Assembly (NCBI GenBank): GCA_026874595.1
Contig: CM049315.1
Coordinates: 74,908,401 to 74,972,400, forward strand
Direction: 5' to 3'
Source: Sipunculus nudus
Lineage: Eukaryota; Annelida; Sipuncula; Golfingiida; Sipunculidae
Length of the DNA stretch: 64,000 nt
Shown: positions 1 through 12,500 of the stretch, piece after piece
How positions within the stretch are numbered: position 1 is the first letter of the stretch
How the letters are laid out: each line of letters opens with the position of its first letter
The notes under the pieces: model-generated
Seen by the model: only the letters and a program-made list of their open reading frames with translations
Told to the model about the DNA's origin: nothing
The model's database searches: none
Program-made: the position numbers and the translations under genes

Positions 1-1830
1 ATTACAAGTGTCAAAAAGTCATTTTATTGGCAATGACTGTCCATTACTCCGCCACGGATACGCGAGGGTCTTTTCTTGTGAAGCTTTTTCACTATCGGGT
101 CCTGCCCCCCGCGGCGTATTACATACCTAACTGCACACACAGCTAACATAATGTTATAACACTCCATTTAACCCACACAGTGCCAGTCGGGCTCAGGGAC
201 TGCGTATTGGAGCTCATAGGTAACCGAGCATCGGCTGGTGGCTAAAAAAAAGTGCACCGTCAGCAAGATTATCATATCTAAGGTTAATTTCTTGGTTTAG
301 ATGACATACCTTATTTCATACACGATCTTTTCCCGATTTCAGTTGCTTTTAAAATCCCATTTGTACGCAGATACAAATACAATTGTAAATGCAGAATTTA
401 CAGTAACTAAATTCGGAGGACTTTAAAATTCATCTTTTCGAAAAACTCTACATGCAAAATGTATCCTTTTTCACAAACACACAAATGGAAGACATGCGAT
501 GGACTGACAAGCGTTTGGAAAAATCCAGTAATGCTGAATCAATTTGTTACACATCCATTTACGTTATATGTAGACTAAGAGCTGAAACTTTCATATTTGT
601 GGAAGAATTTGCAGACCCCTGGCCAGTCCCATCTGGTATTATTTGCCACTCCCGGGGGTTTTATGATGCCTGTCTAATGTCGCTCCAGACGCTTCACACC
701 GGGGCTCCCGAGGCACCGGTCCCGAGGCCGCTGTTCGCGGGCATGAGACATTCATCTGTGAGAACTCTATTGCCGTGTACGTTCACAATTCACTTCTATT
801 GGCTCTACATCTCGCGATAGTCGTGGTGTGCTATATTAACCATTACTGCACAAAATGTGGCTTTTCTGGGCTTTTGCTTCTCGTTAATTCCGCAGTCTAA
901 CCTTTCCAGACGATCCGCCGTCGCTTGTCCGTACCTATATCACCCTTATATACTGATCAGGAGAGCATCCTGAAATCTCTTTACACGCAAAAACAAATCC
1001 AACAGACTCGTATATCAAATAAAAGGCCTGTGGGCTGTGGTAAACCTCGTCTGACTTGATTTACAACGACAACTCGGACGACTCAGTTACTCATATAAAC
1101 AACTGATCTGATAGTAAGAGCTAAAAAAACGGACGCCAAGAGCTGAATTTAGAGAAATTCATAAAGATTCCGGAATATTTAGGAGGGTACACATTAGGAT
1201 AAGTTGTGTCCTTCTGTAATTAGGAATAAATAGTTACATAAATAAAATTTGTCTGGTAGAAACGGATTTGGATTGAACTTTTGGCAGATACCATATATTT
1301 CAAGAATATTTAAAATGACTGGTATGTGAATAGGTATCTTTTATGTCATGCATCCTATATATTGCGTTACCTGGACCACCAATACATGATCAGTATATTC
1401 AAAACAGCTGAACAGCGGACGTCACTGATGACAGGGCTTCGTTCTGGGAAGAGTTACTTTAACAATAGATTTTCCCATTATTTCCGTAATTTCTGTCTCC
1501 CGGTAAAGGTGGCCTGCCCACAGGGTCTATTCGATATAAAAAGTACACGTTTTAAATATATAGGACAAATACGAATCAAGACTGCTTGTCTACATCTACA
1601 GATTCTAAAACAATAACTTTGTGGAGTGACCTGTAGCACTAACGCTCCCCCTTTTCTTGTCCACTTCTCTTTTATTTTAGAATAAAGTGGGGCTTTCATT
1701 TTTTTTATTATTAATAAAAAGTATGCTTCAATTGTTACTGGAATACAAAATGTCAATACACAACCCGATATTTATTCCATTCACTATGATAATTTTTTGA
1801 ATGTTTTGGATGAAGAGCAGTCACTAGAAA
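1..1830. other. Unassigned sequence, no gene seen
   Basis: I see no coding region with recognisable similarity, no exon-like series of frames and no clear repeat. The longest frames (up to 122 codons) are low-complexity or unrecognisable. A somewhat GC-richer patch lies around 600-760. Confidence 0.5.
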
Positions 1831-2062
1831 TATGCATTCCAAGGGATGCAGACCTCCACAATGTATGTATTCCGCAACCAGTGTGTTCTGAATGTGAGGG
1901 GTGTGTGTTTGTTCAAAATAAAACTCACGCAATCAAACATGTACGGAATCTCATAACATGTTCATTGCATTTAAGAAAGTCATCAAGGAATATTCACAAA
2001 CGTTCAGTCACTTATGCATGAATGAACTTTGGACTAAGTGAATACAAACAGCTACATCAAGC
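1831..2062 (+). repeat. R1 dispersed repeat, internally deleted copy
   Basis: This stretch shares the ordered motifs of the R1 family found at seven other places in the window: AATAAAACTCACGCAATC, GGAATCTCAT, ATCAAGGAATATTCACAAA and a TATGCA/TGAATGAAC segment. Its left edge, GCATTCCAAGGGATGCAGAC, is the inverted form of the right edge seen in other copies (around 45413-45445 and 50277-50310), so the family may have inverted ends. The segment GGAATGGGCCAATGAAGAATCG, present in other copies, is missing here. Function is unknown and no protein is encoded. Confidence 0.55.
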
Positions 2063-2730
2063 TAAGTTAAACTGTCAAGGGAAATAACCTGATTCTGATC
2101 ATAAGGGGTTCATAGTCCCAGATTTATGAATATATACAGATTTCACTTAATATTAAATATTGAAACTTTATTTAACATTATACAATCTTAAATGTTCTTC
2201 AATGCCACGGGTCTAACCGCTCACCGGCATCTGTGAAGAAAATTACATTAACCTGATTATAAATCATCCTTCTGATTGTAAACAAATCCCATACAAGGAA
2301 ATGTGAACAGCCTTTCATTCCCCATGAGAAAGTTAGTTTCATATTTTCACTGATGCAAGTAAAAGCATTAAAAATGTCAAAGTTCTTAAATTTCTACGGC
2401 TGTTTTTTCCTATATTCTGAGGGACCAGACAGGCTGTGTTATATGATATGGCCTTGAGACTTCAATACTTGGAAAAAATCCACCTGAACGGTGTCTCCGA
2501 TTCCATGAGGTGACTGGTGGTGACATTTGCAAGAGAAGAACATTTGAGGAGACTTTGGAAAAGTTAAGGTTAAACACTGCTGAATGAAATTGGATATCTG
2601 ACAGACGGTTTATTGAAATCTTTTTCAATTAAATCTGATAAATAGAACGGGACATAATATGTCTTAATAGATTAATTATAACGATTGCATTAACTTATAT
2701 TTACCCATCTAATATGTCTCAAGCTGAAAA

Positions 2731-3146
2731 AGACATTTTAAATATAAGGTTTTCATTCAAAATGTAAAGGACATTTTAAACATAAAACTATGGCTCCATT
2801 AATGATGTAACGGACATTTTAAACATAAAACTATGGCTCCATTAATGATGTAAAAGACATTTTAAATATAAAACTAGGGTGTTTATTAATGATGAAACAG
2901 ACATTTTACACGTAAAACTTATGTGTCCATTAATGATGAAAGAGACATTTTAAACATATAAATTAGGTGTCAATTAAAGATAAAAAGACATTTTAAACAT
3001 AAAACTTAGGTATCAATTAATGATGAAAGAGACATTTTACACATAAAACTTAGGTGTTCATTAATAATGAAAGAGACATTTTACACATAAAACTTAGGTG
3101 TCCATTAATAATGAAAGAGACATTTTACACATAAAACTAAGGTGTT
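2731..3146. repeat. Minisatellite, about ten units of 43-45 bp
   Basis: The core GACATTTTAAACATAAAACT recurs about every 43-45 bp, followed by a variable TTAGGTGTCCATTAATGATGAAA segment. About ten units are visible. The first unit is short and the last ends near 3146. The last few units (TTTTACACATAAAACTTAGG) are almost identical, the first ones are diverged. That fits amplification from the right end. Confidence 0.85.
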
Positions 3147-3149
3147 TTC

Positions 3150-3842
3150 CATATTTACGTTCACTGGCAGTGGGCCTTTAATGCCAGTGTCTCACTGTAT
3201 ACAATTTGATTTAACTGACGTCACGTGGCACGTGGATACGGTACGTTTCAAAACTATTTTTTTTATAACTGACAACAGCCTTCATGCTGATTTATTGAAC
3301 ATGGACGCCAGAAAGAGAATCATGGTGCCCCCACAACTCACCTCCATATATCAGTGTTGGAAAGATAATATAATACCAAGAACGTCGTGCTATATACTGC
3401 TGTTCGCAGTGCCTGATTTAAAAGTGAGCGAGGACAGCAGCAGCCCAGGGACCTCAGATTTCATAAAAAATAAAAATCATTATTTTTTAGGGCATGATTC
3501 GGCGAATAGGTCGCATCATGTATTAATCCGAAATTCAGAGATTATTGTGAATGTAGAATGCAGTCGAATTTGATTTTAACGCCCGGTTACTTTATAACCG
3601 TAAACAACCAATTTGCAGGGGCCATGTGGACGGAAACAAACACAATGGACCTCCTGAGCAGTACAAAGAGAGGTTAACGAAAGAGAACCGGGGGGATTCA
3701 GTTAAAATTGTGTCTCCTAAAGAGTCCTGGCCGCCCGTCGGTTTAATCTAGCACTGGCAGTTGGAGTAAGTCTTTACTTGTTTAATTGCCTTGATAATCA
3801 GGTTAGGAACTTAATCCATGCAACAGAATGAGATTCACAGAT
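3150..3842. other. Unassigned sequence between minisatellite and MITE
   Basis: A 143-codon open frame (3142-3573) begins inside the minisatellite. I recognise no domain in it and do not treat it as a gene. No repeat boundary is evident in the rest. Confidence 0.4.
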
Positions 3843-3850
3843 ATGTCGGT

Positions 3851-4310
3851 CAGTGAGGTAGTCGAACCCACACCATCCGCGGCCAGTCCCCACGAGTCAG
3901 AGTCGGAGTCCCGAATCCTTGAAGTTCCAGTCCAAGGAAAACTTCTGCGAGTATCAGTCATTTGGAGCCCGAGTCCAATTCCAATAAAAAGTCTCTTTCT
4001 AAAATTAAATTTTAAAATGGTACTTTGAGAAAACCATAAGTATTTTTACGTGATATAGTATATATTAACTTTATGATTAAAATACATTTAGCTCTAGATG
4101 CAGACCTACGACTTGGTATATTAAGTCTTTTAATAATATTCTGTTAGTAGTCCGCACATGAAGATGTCTTTATGGTATTCCTCCGTAATTTAATCGGCCT
4201 GACTCCTCGTGTCTGAGTACAAGTCCGAGACGAGGACGATCTATTCAGAGTCCGAGTAAGAGTCCCCAGAACAGTGAACTCAGATCCGGACTCGAGTCTT
4301 TTTATCACTG
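3851..4310. mobile_element. 460-bp non-autonomous hAT-type MITE
   Basis: The element starts CAGTGAGGTAGTCGA and ends in the inverted form of CAGTGATAAAAAGACTCGA. It is flanked by 8-bp direct repeats, ATGTCGGT (3843-3850) and ATGTCAGT (4311-4318), with one mismatch. An 8-bp duplication with CAGTG ends is typical of hAT transposons. The interior is rich in GAGTC/GACTC motifs in opposite orientations towards the two ends and encodes no transposase. The terminal inverted repeats match only imperfectly, so this is an old copy mobilised in trans. Confidence 0.6.
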
Positions 4311-4318
4311 ATGTCAGT

Positions 4319-5104
4319 TTTAGGAGATTAACACACGTTCAATGATGATTTGTGTTTTTTTTCTCATGATGGTAGCCCGGCCTAGTAGACTTGTGCAGCT
4401 GGGGCCCTGTCTGTTTGACATACTGTTTTTATTTACACAGAATGCTCGGATATAAAACACACAGACTCAGCTGGTCTTAGCCGGGTCTAGAGGCCCGGCA
4501 GTCCTCCCGGCAACAGTAAGTCAAGCCATATCAAAATTCAGATCTTGCTATGAAGTTAAAATAATATAGAAAAACTGCGATTTCCTTCATTAATATCTTT
4601 TTAAATATAGATCACTACGTTAGGTCCAATTTAAGTATTCTTCGAAGTTCAGCATGATTTGAAAAGCAAAAAAAAAAAAAATAAATTCGATATTTACTGT
4701 AAATGGTCCATGGTTCATTTTGAAGTATTGGATTTGAACGTGACTCTGATCTTTACGAAATCTGCCCTGGAAACAAATCAACAGCGACATGAAATAATTT
4801 GGTCTTGTTCGTTGTCCCGCTGTTATCGTCAATAGAAATGGGGTAACCCATAATTCAACCACCGGCACGTGTACTCAGGAACGGATCGATCGGTATAAAA
4901 ACCTAGGCTCAGTATACAAAAGTCGAGTCAACCTGCTTGTCAACAGGTACGCATATACCAACAGGCCAAGCCGCCGGGGAACAGAGAAAATCAACATTGA
5001 TGTATAGGAGTACTAAGGCAGCATTTTAAGTAACTGTAGGGTAGCTGACTTGTACTCACCTATATGGACCGATAATTTTCATGTTTAAATGATAAACACA
5101 TTGT
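4319..5104. other. Unassigned sequence
   Basis: No coding similarity or repeat boundary is seen. A poly-A run lies near 4668-4682. Confidence 0.4.
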
Positions 5105-6180
5105 TCTACGGAACGAAAAAAAAAATAGATGAAATGGGCAGAGGGTGAAAGTAGAGATGATGGACCGTAGGAAGCAGACGGATAAAACCACAAAGGGATG
5201 GAATGATGACTAAAAGGGGATGAACTGTGTCGAGAAGAGGATAAAGCCAGACGAAACAGGGAAGGATTACAAAAAGGAGAAGAAAGGCTGACGACCGATG
5301 ACGAAAATAAACGAAAAGAAACATATTAATGAACATAAGGCTAAAGAAGTTAAACATGAAATTAATGATGCCTTACAAAAGCGGATCCAGGGGAGGGGTC
5401 CATAAGGTCCGGACCCCTAATTTTTCTCAATCCTGGATCCACCCCTGCCTTACATGAGGCGAAGTATAACACACACTGAACTTGAAGTTACAGTGAGAAG
5501 CCGTTATCAAGAAAGCATTACGGTGAGAAGATGAAAGTGAAGAAGAGAAGACGGTTGTTGAAGTACGCGGCTCAATCACTAGGAAAACGGAAGAAAACTA
5601 TGAATAAGTATGGAGAATATAGAGAATAAGGGCAAGACAAGACGAACAGTGACCAAAAAAATTGTCAAAGGAAGAAAGAGGAGACGGGGAAACAAATACA
5701 ACGACCAAAGGAGAAAAAAAGGACAAACGAAAAGTGACTAAGACTGTGTCAAGGAGAAGACGAAAAGTGGCAAACACTGAGTCAAGGATTAGACATACGG
5801 TGGCAAACACTGAATCGACAGGAGACGAAAGGCAAGTTGAAAAATGAGAAACACTGAGTCGAAAGGAGACGAAAGGCAAGACTAAAACTGAGAAACACTG
5901 AGTCGAAAGGAGATAGAGGACAAGAAGAAAAGTGACAAACAGTAAGGCGAACTAGACGAAGGGCAGAATGAAAATTCTTGACTGCTGGACGAAATGAAAC
6001 GAAGGAAAAAAAGAGGGGTGATAAAAAGAGAGGCGAAAGAATCATGAAAAATACATGGACAAAGGGGACGAAAATGTGAGTGGTTAATACAGTATAGAAC
6101 AGAAACCAAGGATAAGACGAACAATTGACGAATATATATAAAGAAGAAGAAGAAGAAGAATAGCACGAGACGAAATATTG
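5105..6180 (+). repeat. Purine-biased tract with degenerate tandem repeats
   Basis: For about 1.1 kb the plus strand is strongly A+G rich (GACGAAA, GGAGAAG, GACAAG words), interrupted only by the miniature element at 5378-5446. Within 5740-5940 a unit of about 45-60 bp recurs, built on CACTGAGTCGAAAGGAGACG and CGAAAGGCAAG. Overlapping open frames on both strands are by-products of the skew: Lys/Arg/Glu-rich on plus, Phe/Ser/Leu-rich on minus. Confidence 0.6.
5378..5446. mobile_element. 69-bp miniature hAT-type inverted-repeat element
   Basis: The 8-bp direct repeat GCCTTACA occurs on both sides (5370-5377 and 5447-5454). Between them lies a short element whose ends are inverted copies: GCGGATCCAGG on the left, CCTGGATCCACCCC on the right. 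A second inner inverted pair, GGGGTCC and GGACCCC, also occurs. The size of the target duplication and the CAGGGG-like end fit the hAT superfamily. It contains only termini. Confidence 0.6.
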
Positions 6181-6189
6181 ACGAATACA

Positions 6190-7960
6190 AACACGCTATT
6201 ACAAATGTATATCTTCAAGTCATCTTGCAGTTAACTACCATTGAAACAGTATGCAGTTCAAAATTTACAACAATTATATGAGCGTTACAAAGACGAATAT
6301 TTGGCTTATATTCCCGTAAAAACCTGTTTATCCTCTTTAACATAAATGAAACACGCTAACACGCGCTTTCGTTTGTATAAATGTCTTCATATGCATGTGC
6401 ATCTCACAGGAACTGGAGATATTTAACGTAGTCCGGGAGTACGTATTTTCACATCCTGTTGAACAAGCGTCATAACAACAGTCATGCACGTGTTATGATG
6501 TGGAATTCTGCTTTATTCTGCGAATACAGGAAAGTAAATTTGATTTCAACTGAAAAAAATAACTTTGCTTTGCGTCATCAACACTATGGCCACACCGTTT
6601 TCTTGTTTTGGTGCGTCAGAGGGGAAAGAACTTGCGCGAACTCGCAAATATAATGCACTGTAGTAACGCCTAATACGAGTAAAGCCATTCGAGTGAAGAA
6701 AAAGTCCATCGGCGCAAAATCGGGTAAATAATGAGCAGTTACTTTCTCTACAGTGGCACAACACCTGACCTGAGGTACAAAGGCCGAGAATTCGGTTCCT
6801 GATGTTAGCGCCATCTTTTGTAAAACAGTACACTTATCAAAGGGAACTTAAGACTCCATAAGAAATATTTGAAAAGTGCCATCAGTGATACCTAAACAAA
6901 AAGAAGGCTGAATATAACAGAAACGCTTAGGGAATACTATGACGCAAACTGTAAATGCCATAAAGTGTGCTATTTTTTTTTAAAGAACTACACATATGTA
7001 GGCGTCGAATGAGTGTTTGATTAAAGTGTCTTAGAGTTCCAAGCATTTCCCTGAATTTCCTTTCAGTTTTGCCCATTGCATTTTGAAAATTCTACGGTAT
7101 TAAGTTTTTACCTATTTTATGATTTCGACACTTAAAAGCTACCAAAGCCAATTATCCGGCGAAAACGCTCTTATGACATTCGACAACCTGTCTTGCCATC
7201 TTCAGGTTTTGATCAATCCAATTCCCTGATGTTAGCTGATTTAAGGCATTTTTCTTAAGTTCCCTGACTTTTCCCTTAATGATATAAGAAAACTCATTAT
7301 CATGGTTTCCCTAATTTCCTTTTTGGCTTGGGACCCCAAACATAGGCGATAACGAAATATAAAAAGTTTCTGTATTTTTCACTTTGCGTTAAAGAAAAGA
7401 TTATATCTCTATTTGCAGCATAGAGCAAGATAAAACTTGATTTATTTGCAGTGAGATTCTGAACTGCAGCTCTCTTAATACTGTCACTTCATCGCACTAA
7501 ACATAACAGACTTATGAAACAATTCGTTGTCCGGTCTCCAAAGGAAAATTGATGTGTCATATCTCATATGGGTAAACTACGAGACAAGAATTATTTGCAG
7601 TGCTTGTATTTCGTGGTTGGTACTGCTTGTCAATAAATCGTTTAAAGAACGACCAGCGTGGTGCTGTAGGGGCCGATTTGATACACATGAGTATTGACAT
7701 GTGATTATAAGATTTTGTCGAACCTGATACAATCGTGTACACTTTGTCACACATACAGGACAATCGAAAGGTAGTTATATTGAACACCCCATAGTTCTAA
7801 CGCGTAAACTGGTTGACAGGTCGATTTGACATGCAGCGTTATATACACAATGTTCAAAGCGATACCTGTGACAAGTTCTTTATCCACTGACATAGTATTT
7901 ACACGGTATTTAGGTTAAGTACCAAGCTATATTATTCACGTCCGTTCATACCTTTGCTTA
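6190..7960. other. Unassigned sequence, no gene seen
   Basis: Two overlapping minus-strand frames of 76 and 95 codons near 6546-6833 have no recognisable content. No repeats are evident. Confidence 0.4.
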
Positions 7961-7964
7961 TGTA

Positions 7965-8270
7965 AAGAGGGTATGCGTTCATCCCCGTTCGTGTGTGTTT
8001 GAACATGTTTGTGTTTGTTCACACCATCATGAACTCACACAATCGTGAACAGAATCTCATACCATTTTCAGGGCATTTCTGGAATGGGCCAATAAGGAAT
8101 AGATTAGATTTTGGTGTGGATCCGTATTATGATCCGGATTCAGGAACGCCATCAAGGAATATTCACAAATATATATTCATTTATGCACGAGTGAACCTGG
8201 GAATATGGGCCAAATAAGTTAGTGCAAATACGGTTTAGAAGCATCCCACAACATTGACCACCTTCCTAAG
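7965..8270 (+). repeat. R1 dispersed repeat copy
   Basis: This copy carries, in family order, GTTCATCCCCGTTCGTGTGT, a GTGTTTGTTCAC segment, ACTCACACAATCGTGAACAG, GGAATGGGCCAATAAGGAAT, GGTGTGGATCCG, ATCAAGGAATATTCACAAAT, TTTATGCACGAGTGAACCTG and a weak CGGTTTAGAAGCATCC right end. It is one of the more complete plus-oriented copies outside the C1/C2 duplication. No coding capacity. Confidence 0.65.
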
Positions 8271-8279
8271 AGTGCAGAT

Positions 8280-9428
8280 TTCCAAATTCTCTCTGATTTT
8301 TAAGTCCTTATAAGGGAATGTACCATAATCTATTAATATTGAACAAGAGCTGTTGAACAGAAATTCTTTCATTTCAGTTGAAGAATAATTCCATAACTTG
8401 TCTTTTCACGTTGGTTTCTTTAAGAGAAAAAAAGGAAACGTAAAAAGGACAGTGTAAGAGAGGCAAATTCTAGTGACCCGCGACTCTACCTCAATAGATT
8501 CTTGTGTTTGAAGAGAAACCAAAACAGATGGTGTTAGATAGGTGTATCTGTATTTGACGATGGCTTCAGAACGCTGACTCAGCCATAAATATCTTCCAGT
8601 AGACGCTGCTCTTTGATACAAAGCCTCGGACTTCCTTGTTTCAAAGGACAAAAAGCTTGTGAGAACGAAAATCGTCTCTATACATATTATGACTTTATGC
8701 TTACACTGTACGCCTTTTGCTACAAGTCTGAGAGCCGTTTCCTTAATCTTTGAAGTCTTCCATTTCAAATTCCAACAGGGTCGGAAATTGTGTTCAGGGG
8801 CGGGCGGAAATAAAATTTCCAATTCAGACATAATGGATTTATTATCGAAAGTGAATCAGGAATCGCACAGGGAGGTGGTCGATTTTCCGTGACACAACAC
8901 GCGACTTCCGGTTATAAGGTCCAGTTCTCAGACACCGAGGCCTCGCCCCGGCCCGATCATCTTGTCATAGGAACTCAAACACTCCCAAACACCACCAATC
9001 ACGACCAGTAGTTCGATTTGCAGAATGTATTTCCCCATAACCCAACGTGACCTCCGTTACAGGATTAAATCCTAGGCATGCCTTTACCGAGTTTAATGGA
9101 CGGCCTTCCCAGTATGCCACACTGTTGTTTTCTGGTATTATATTAAAGATGTTTATACTAATTTCAATGAGTCCCTCCGCCCTCGCTGATGACTATAACC
9201 GACCCGGAATGGTAATGCGCGATAATATTAAAGCACAAAGCGCCCCTCAAAGGACGCATTGATATATAGTCGGGCGGACTGAAAGGTCCTGGGGAAATAA
9301 ATGAAATTGGTGATAAATATATCGGAGAGGCCAGGGCCAAGTCCAGCTGAATTATCTTTATTGTCATGAGAGTTCTGTGTTAACCGTAATTAGATTCGTC
9401 AAAGCAATGCTTGTTGTCGCAGGAATGG
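8280..9428. other. Unassigned sequence
   Basis: A 141-codon minus-strand frame (8406-8831) and a 77-codon plus frame overlap here, neither recognisable. I see no supported gene. Confidence 0.4.
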
Positions 9429-9506
9429 TCTCTCTCTCTCTCTCTCTCTCTCATTTCATGTATCTCTAAGAAAAAAATATCCAAGGTAATAATTTATTTC
9501 CCTATA

Positions 9507-9546
<40 letters not shown>
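9429..9546. repeat. CT and TA microsatellites
   Basis: A (CT)n run occupies 9429-9452 and a (TA)n run about 9508-9546. The frames that cross them (Ser-Leu and Tyr-Ile repeats) are artefacts. Confidence 0.9.
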
Positions 9547-9549
<3 letters not shown>

Positions 9550-9599
9550 TATGTTTAATATACGTTACCGTCACATATTTCACACCTGTATAATGAAAA

Positions 9600-12500
9600 A
9601 TACCAATTATTTTAGACGGAGAAAATAAACAAGGAACGACCCTGCATACCAAGACGAGAGTGAACCACGATGTGAGTCGACATGCATACGTCACAGTCTC
9701 ACCGCATATCAGCTATGGAATGCTTTATCTTTCATCCGTCACGACATTTCCGGAATTAATTATCATTGAGATGAATAATCTAACCAGGCACGCGGCGTAC
9801 CACCCAGAACTATTTCATTCAGGTTGAAATTACTTTTTTCCCTAAAAAATGTTCGAACCCAAAAGGACCCATTTTCCCGTTTGCTTACGGTAATAATCAT
9901 GGCGGACGCTTAGCGCGGGACCAATCTTGATTACGCCCACAAAGAGTACAAAAGCCCATCATGAGCGACGGGATGAGGGTCACAATAGATGCTGCTAGCG
10001 AGGACGCTGAGCGGGGCACAACCGGTGATGCACTTAACGAGCGACACAGCTGCGTTTTCGCTTGATGACGACGCGGAGTCATTTTTTGGACAATAATCAT
10101 CCAGCCTCTCTTCATGAATGTAAGCATCGGTCGCTCATGGCCCATGACAATCAAGCTTGGGTCATTTTTCATGTTATTCTGTTTACGCAGACAAAGACAC
10201 TGGATTTTGCTGATTATTGTGACTGTTTTCTTCCATTATTATCGCACAAGGCTCTAATGGTTACGTAATGATACGTAATCCACACCAGCCCCCTCGCTTG
10301 TTGTTGATCCGTCTGATAAAACCTAATAATTTTAATTCTTAAACCTCTCGAGCTACAGAATTATTTCAATAATAAAACTCATTTACGACGTTTAAGCAGA
10401 TAGGATGTTCAGGTTAACACAATATTAAGTAATAAAATGTACTATATTATGAAAGTATAATTTATGGCTTATATAAAAAATGTATAAATATATATATATG
10501 TATATTTTTAAAAATTTATTTATAATATATATAATTTATAATATATTTATAATATATTTTTAATGATCTATATTTACAATTTTATATACATTTTTGTAAT
10601 TATATATACTAAAGTAATCACCTACTCTGATTAATATTATAATACTATACATGCTATAAAACTACATGTGCTATAATATAATGTTATAAATACATGTACT
10701 ATATATAGATAATACAAATGATACGTCTTAGGTAGGCGTTGACAATAATGTAAATAAATATCATTTTCTTCAGCCCGGAGCATCCCACGTGCCACCTGAA
10801 TCCAGCTGAGATCTCCATATCCCCTTGCAGGAGAGCATCGTTTTAAAACCAATATTGCTATTAATGATTTATCATTTGCATGGAGATTCTGGGTAGCTCC
10901 TAACACGCACTGAGCAAAAGTAAGGAAAGATACATTCTTATAGCTGTCGAGAGAGCGGATTAACTGCATGGCAGTGAATTAAATCACAACCGAAACAGTG
11001 GAGACGAGCGATTCCGCGTGACACCATGACAATAGCGTGCTAGGAAACATTAATCGCTGGGTGACGGGTCATAAACGAACCGCGTGTTGGCAAACTCATT
11101 TCTTAATGGCCGTTCTTAAATGGCCGTTGTTACAACAGACAGCCCTGCCCGCTAGATCGTGTTACAATCTCCTGACGAATCTTCCATAGGTATTTTTATT
11201 GATTTAAGAATGTTTGCTTGTCCCAGGTGGTGTTCGAGCAAATAGTCTCAACTTTATTTATTTCCGGCAGATAAACAGCACGTTTGACAGTTTCTTTATT
11301 TTTTTCTTCACACTAATGATTGAATGAAGAAGCTTGTGTGAGAGCGAAATGCAGAGAATTTCACATGAAGTCACGGAGCTGCCTGATAAAATGCCACATT
11401 CATTGTTATTTAATCTTATTTTATCCTCCAGTAAATCACAATCTGCTCCCAAAATGATAAATTGTCTCTCTCTATTTTGATCAAAACCTTCATCATTCTG
11501 CACAAAGCCAGGGATCAAGCCTGGTCATCCCGGTCAGCTTTGTAACGGAATATCTTTATGATACTTACGGTAGAATTATTATTGGGGTCTTAACTGTAAA
11601 ATTACTATTTGCGTCTTTACGGACTTCGGTGACTATTGTTCTTGTTGTCCATCGTTTGGCAAGTGCTCAGAGTTGAATGACTCACAGCCCCTCCAATAAT
11701 TCAGTTTCTAATTAGCTGCGACAGCCCCCCCCCCCTCCCAGAAGCCGTCAGGCTGCATAACAGGGGCTGTCAAGGAGCTTTTCCGATTGTAATACACTCA
11801 AAGAAACACTCTGGCCAACGGCATTTCCTCACCTACTCACACCTTATGTAATAGAGTTAAGAGTACAACTGACATGCCCAATAGTATGAACAATCGGAAA
11901 TCTAAAACTGCCTTCCATTATCTCTTGTCGTCATGGCAATGACACCCTTTGTGACCCGAGCCCGGTCCCAATAATTCGTATTAATGCACCACTCCTCTTG
12001 TCATTCCAGCCCCCCAAAAATGATTTCATCGGTAGGTTACTAATACATATTCTATCGTGTCGCTTTCTTGGTGCAGGTTTTGCGGGTTTTGTAACCCATG
12101 TGAACTTTCCGACTTCACTTATTTTAAAGGTCAATAATCGTTTCTGTAAGTAAACCTCACTGACGTAGTATAAGAATTTCGGGCAAAACTGTCTCCGATG
12201 ACAATAGAATCCAGCTCAACGTTTGGAATATCTTCTCTTGTAAAGCCGAACGGATGTAGATAAATTGACAAATTTAACAAGACGACGTCACAGTAAATAC
12301 ACTACTTCAGGAATGCAGGTGAGACCCTGGTAGCTCGGTGGGCACTTCTTAAATGTAAAAAGTATTAACAATGGCGACGAGGGAGAACCCGAAAAATTGT
12401 ACACAATACATGAGCAAATACAGACAGCGTAAATAAGTGATATAAGGCCTACCTTGTTTACCGCGTCACACTGCCAAGAGAAACATCCCTTACATGTAGA

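Noticed and set aside
2731-3146. CRISPR-like regular repeats
   Set aside because: The context is eukaryotic, and units are contiguous with no unique spacers.
3142-3573. 143-codon open frame
   Set aside because: It begins in the minisatellite, shows no known domain or splice context, and its composition looks random.
5598-6190. Overlapping Phe/Ser/Leu-rich frames that look like membrane or signal peptides
   Set aside because: They arise from the pyrimidine-rich minus strand of the skewed tract.
9411-9593. Frame encoding Ser-Leu and Tyr-Ile repeats
   Set aside because: Translation of CT and TA microsatellites. The same applies to frames at 44051-44367.
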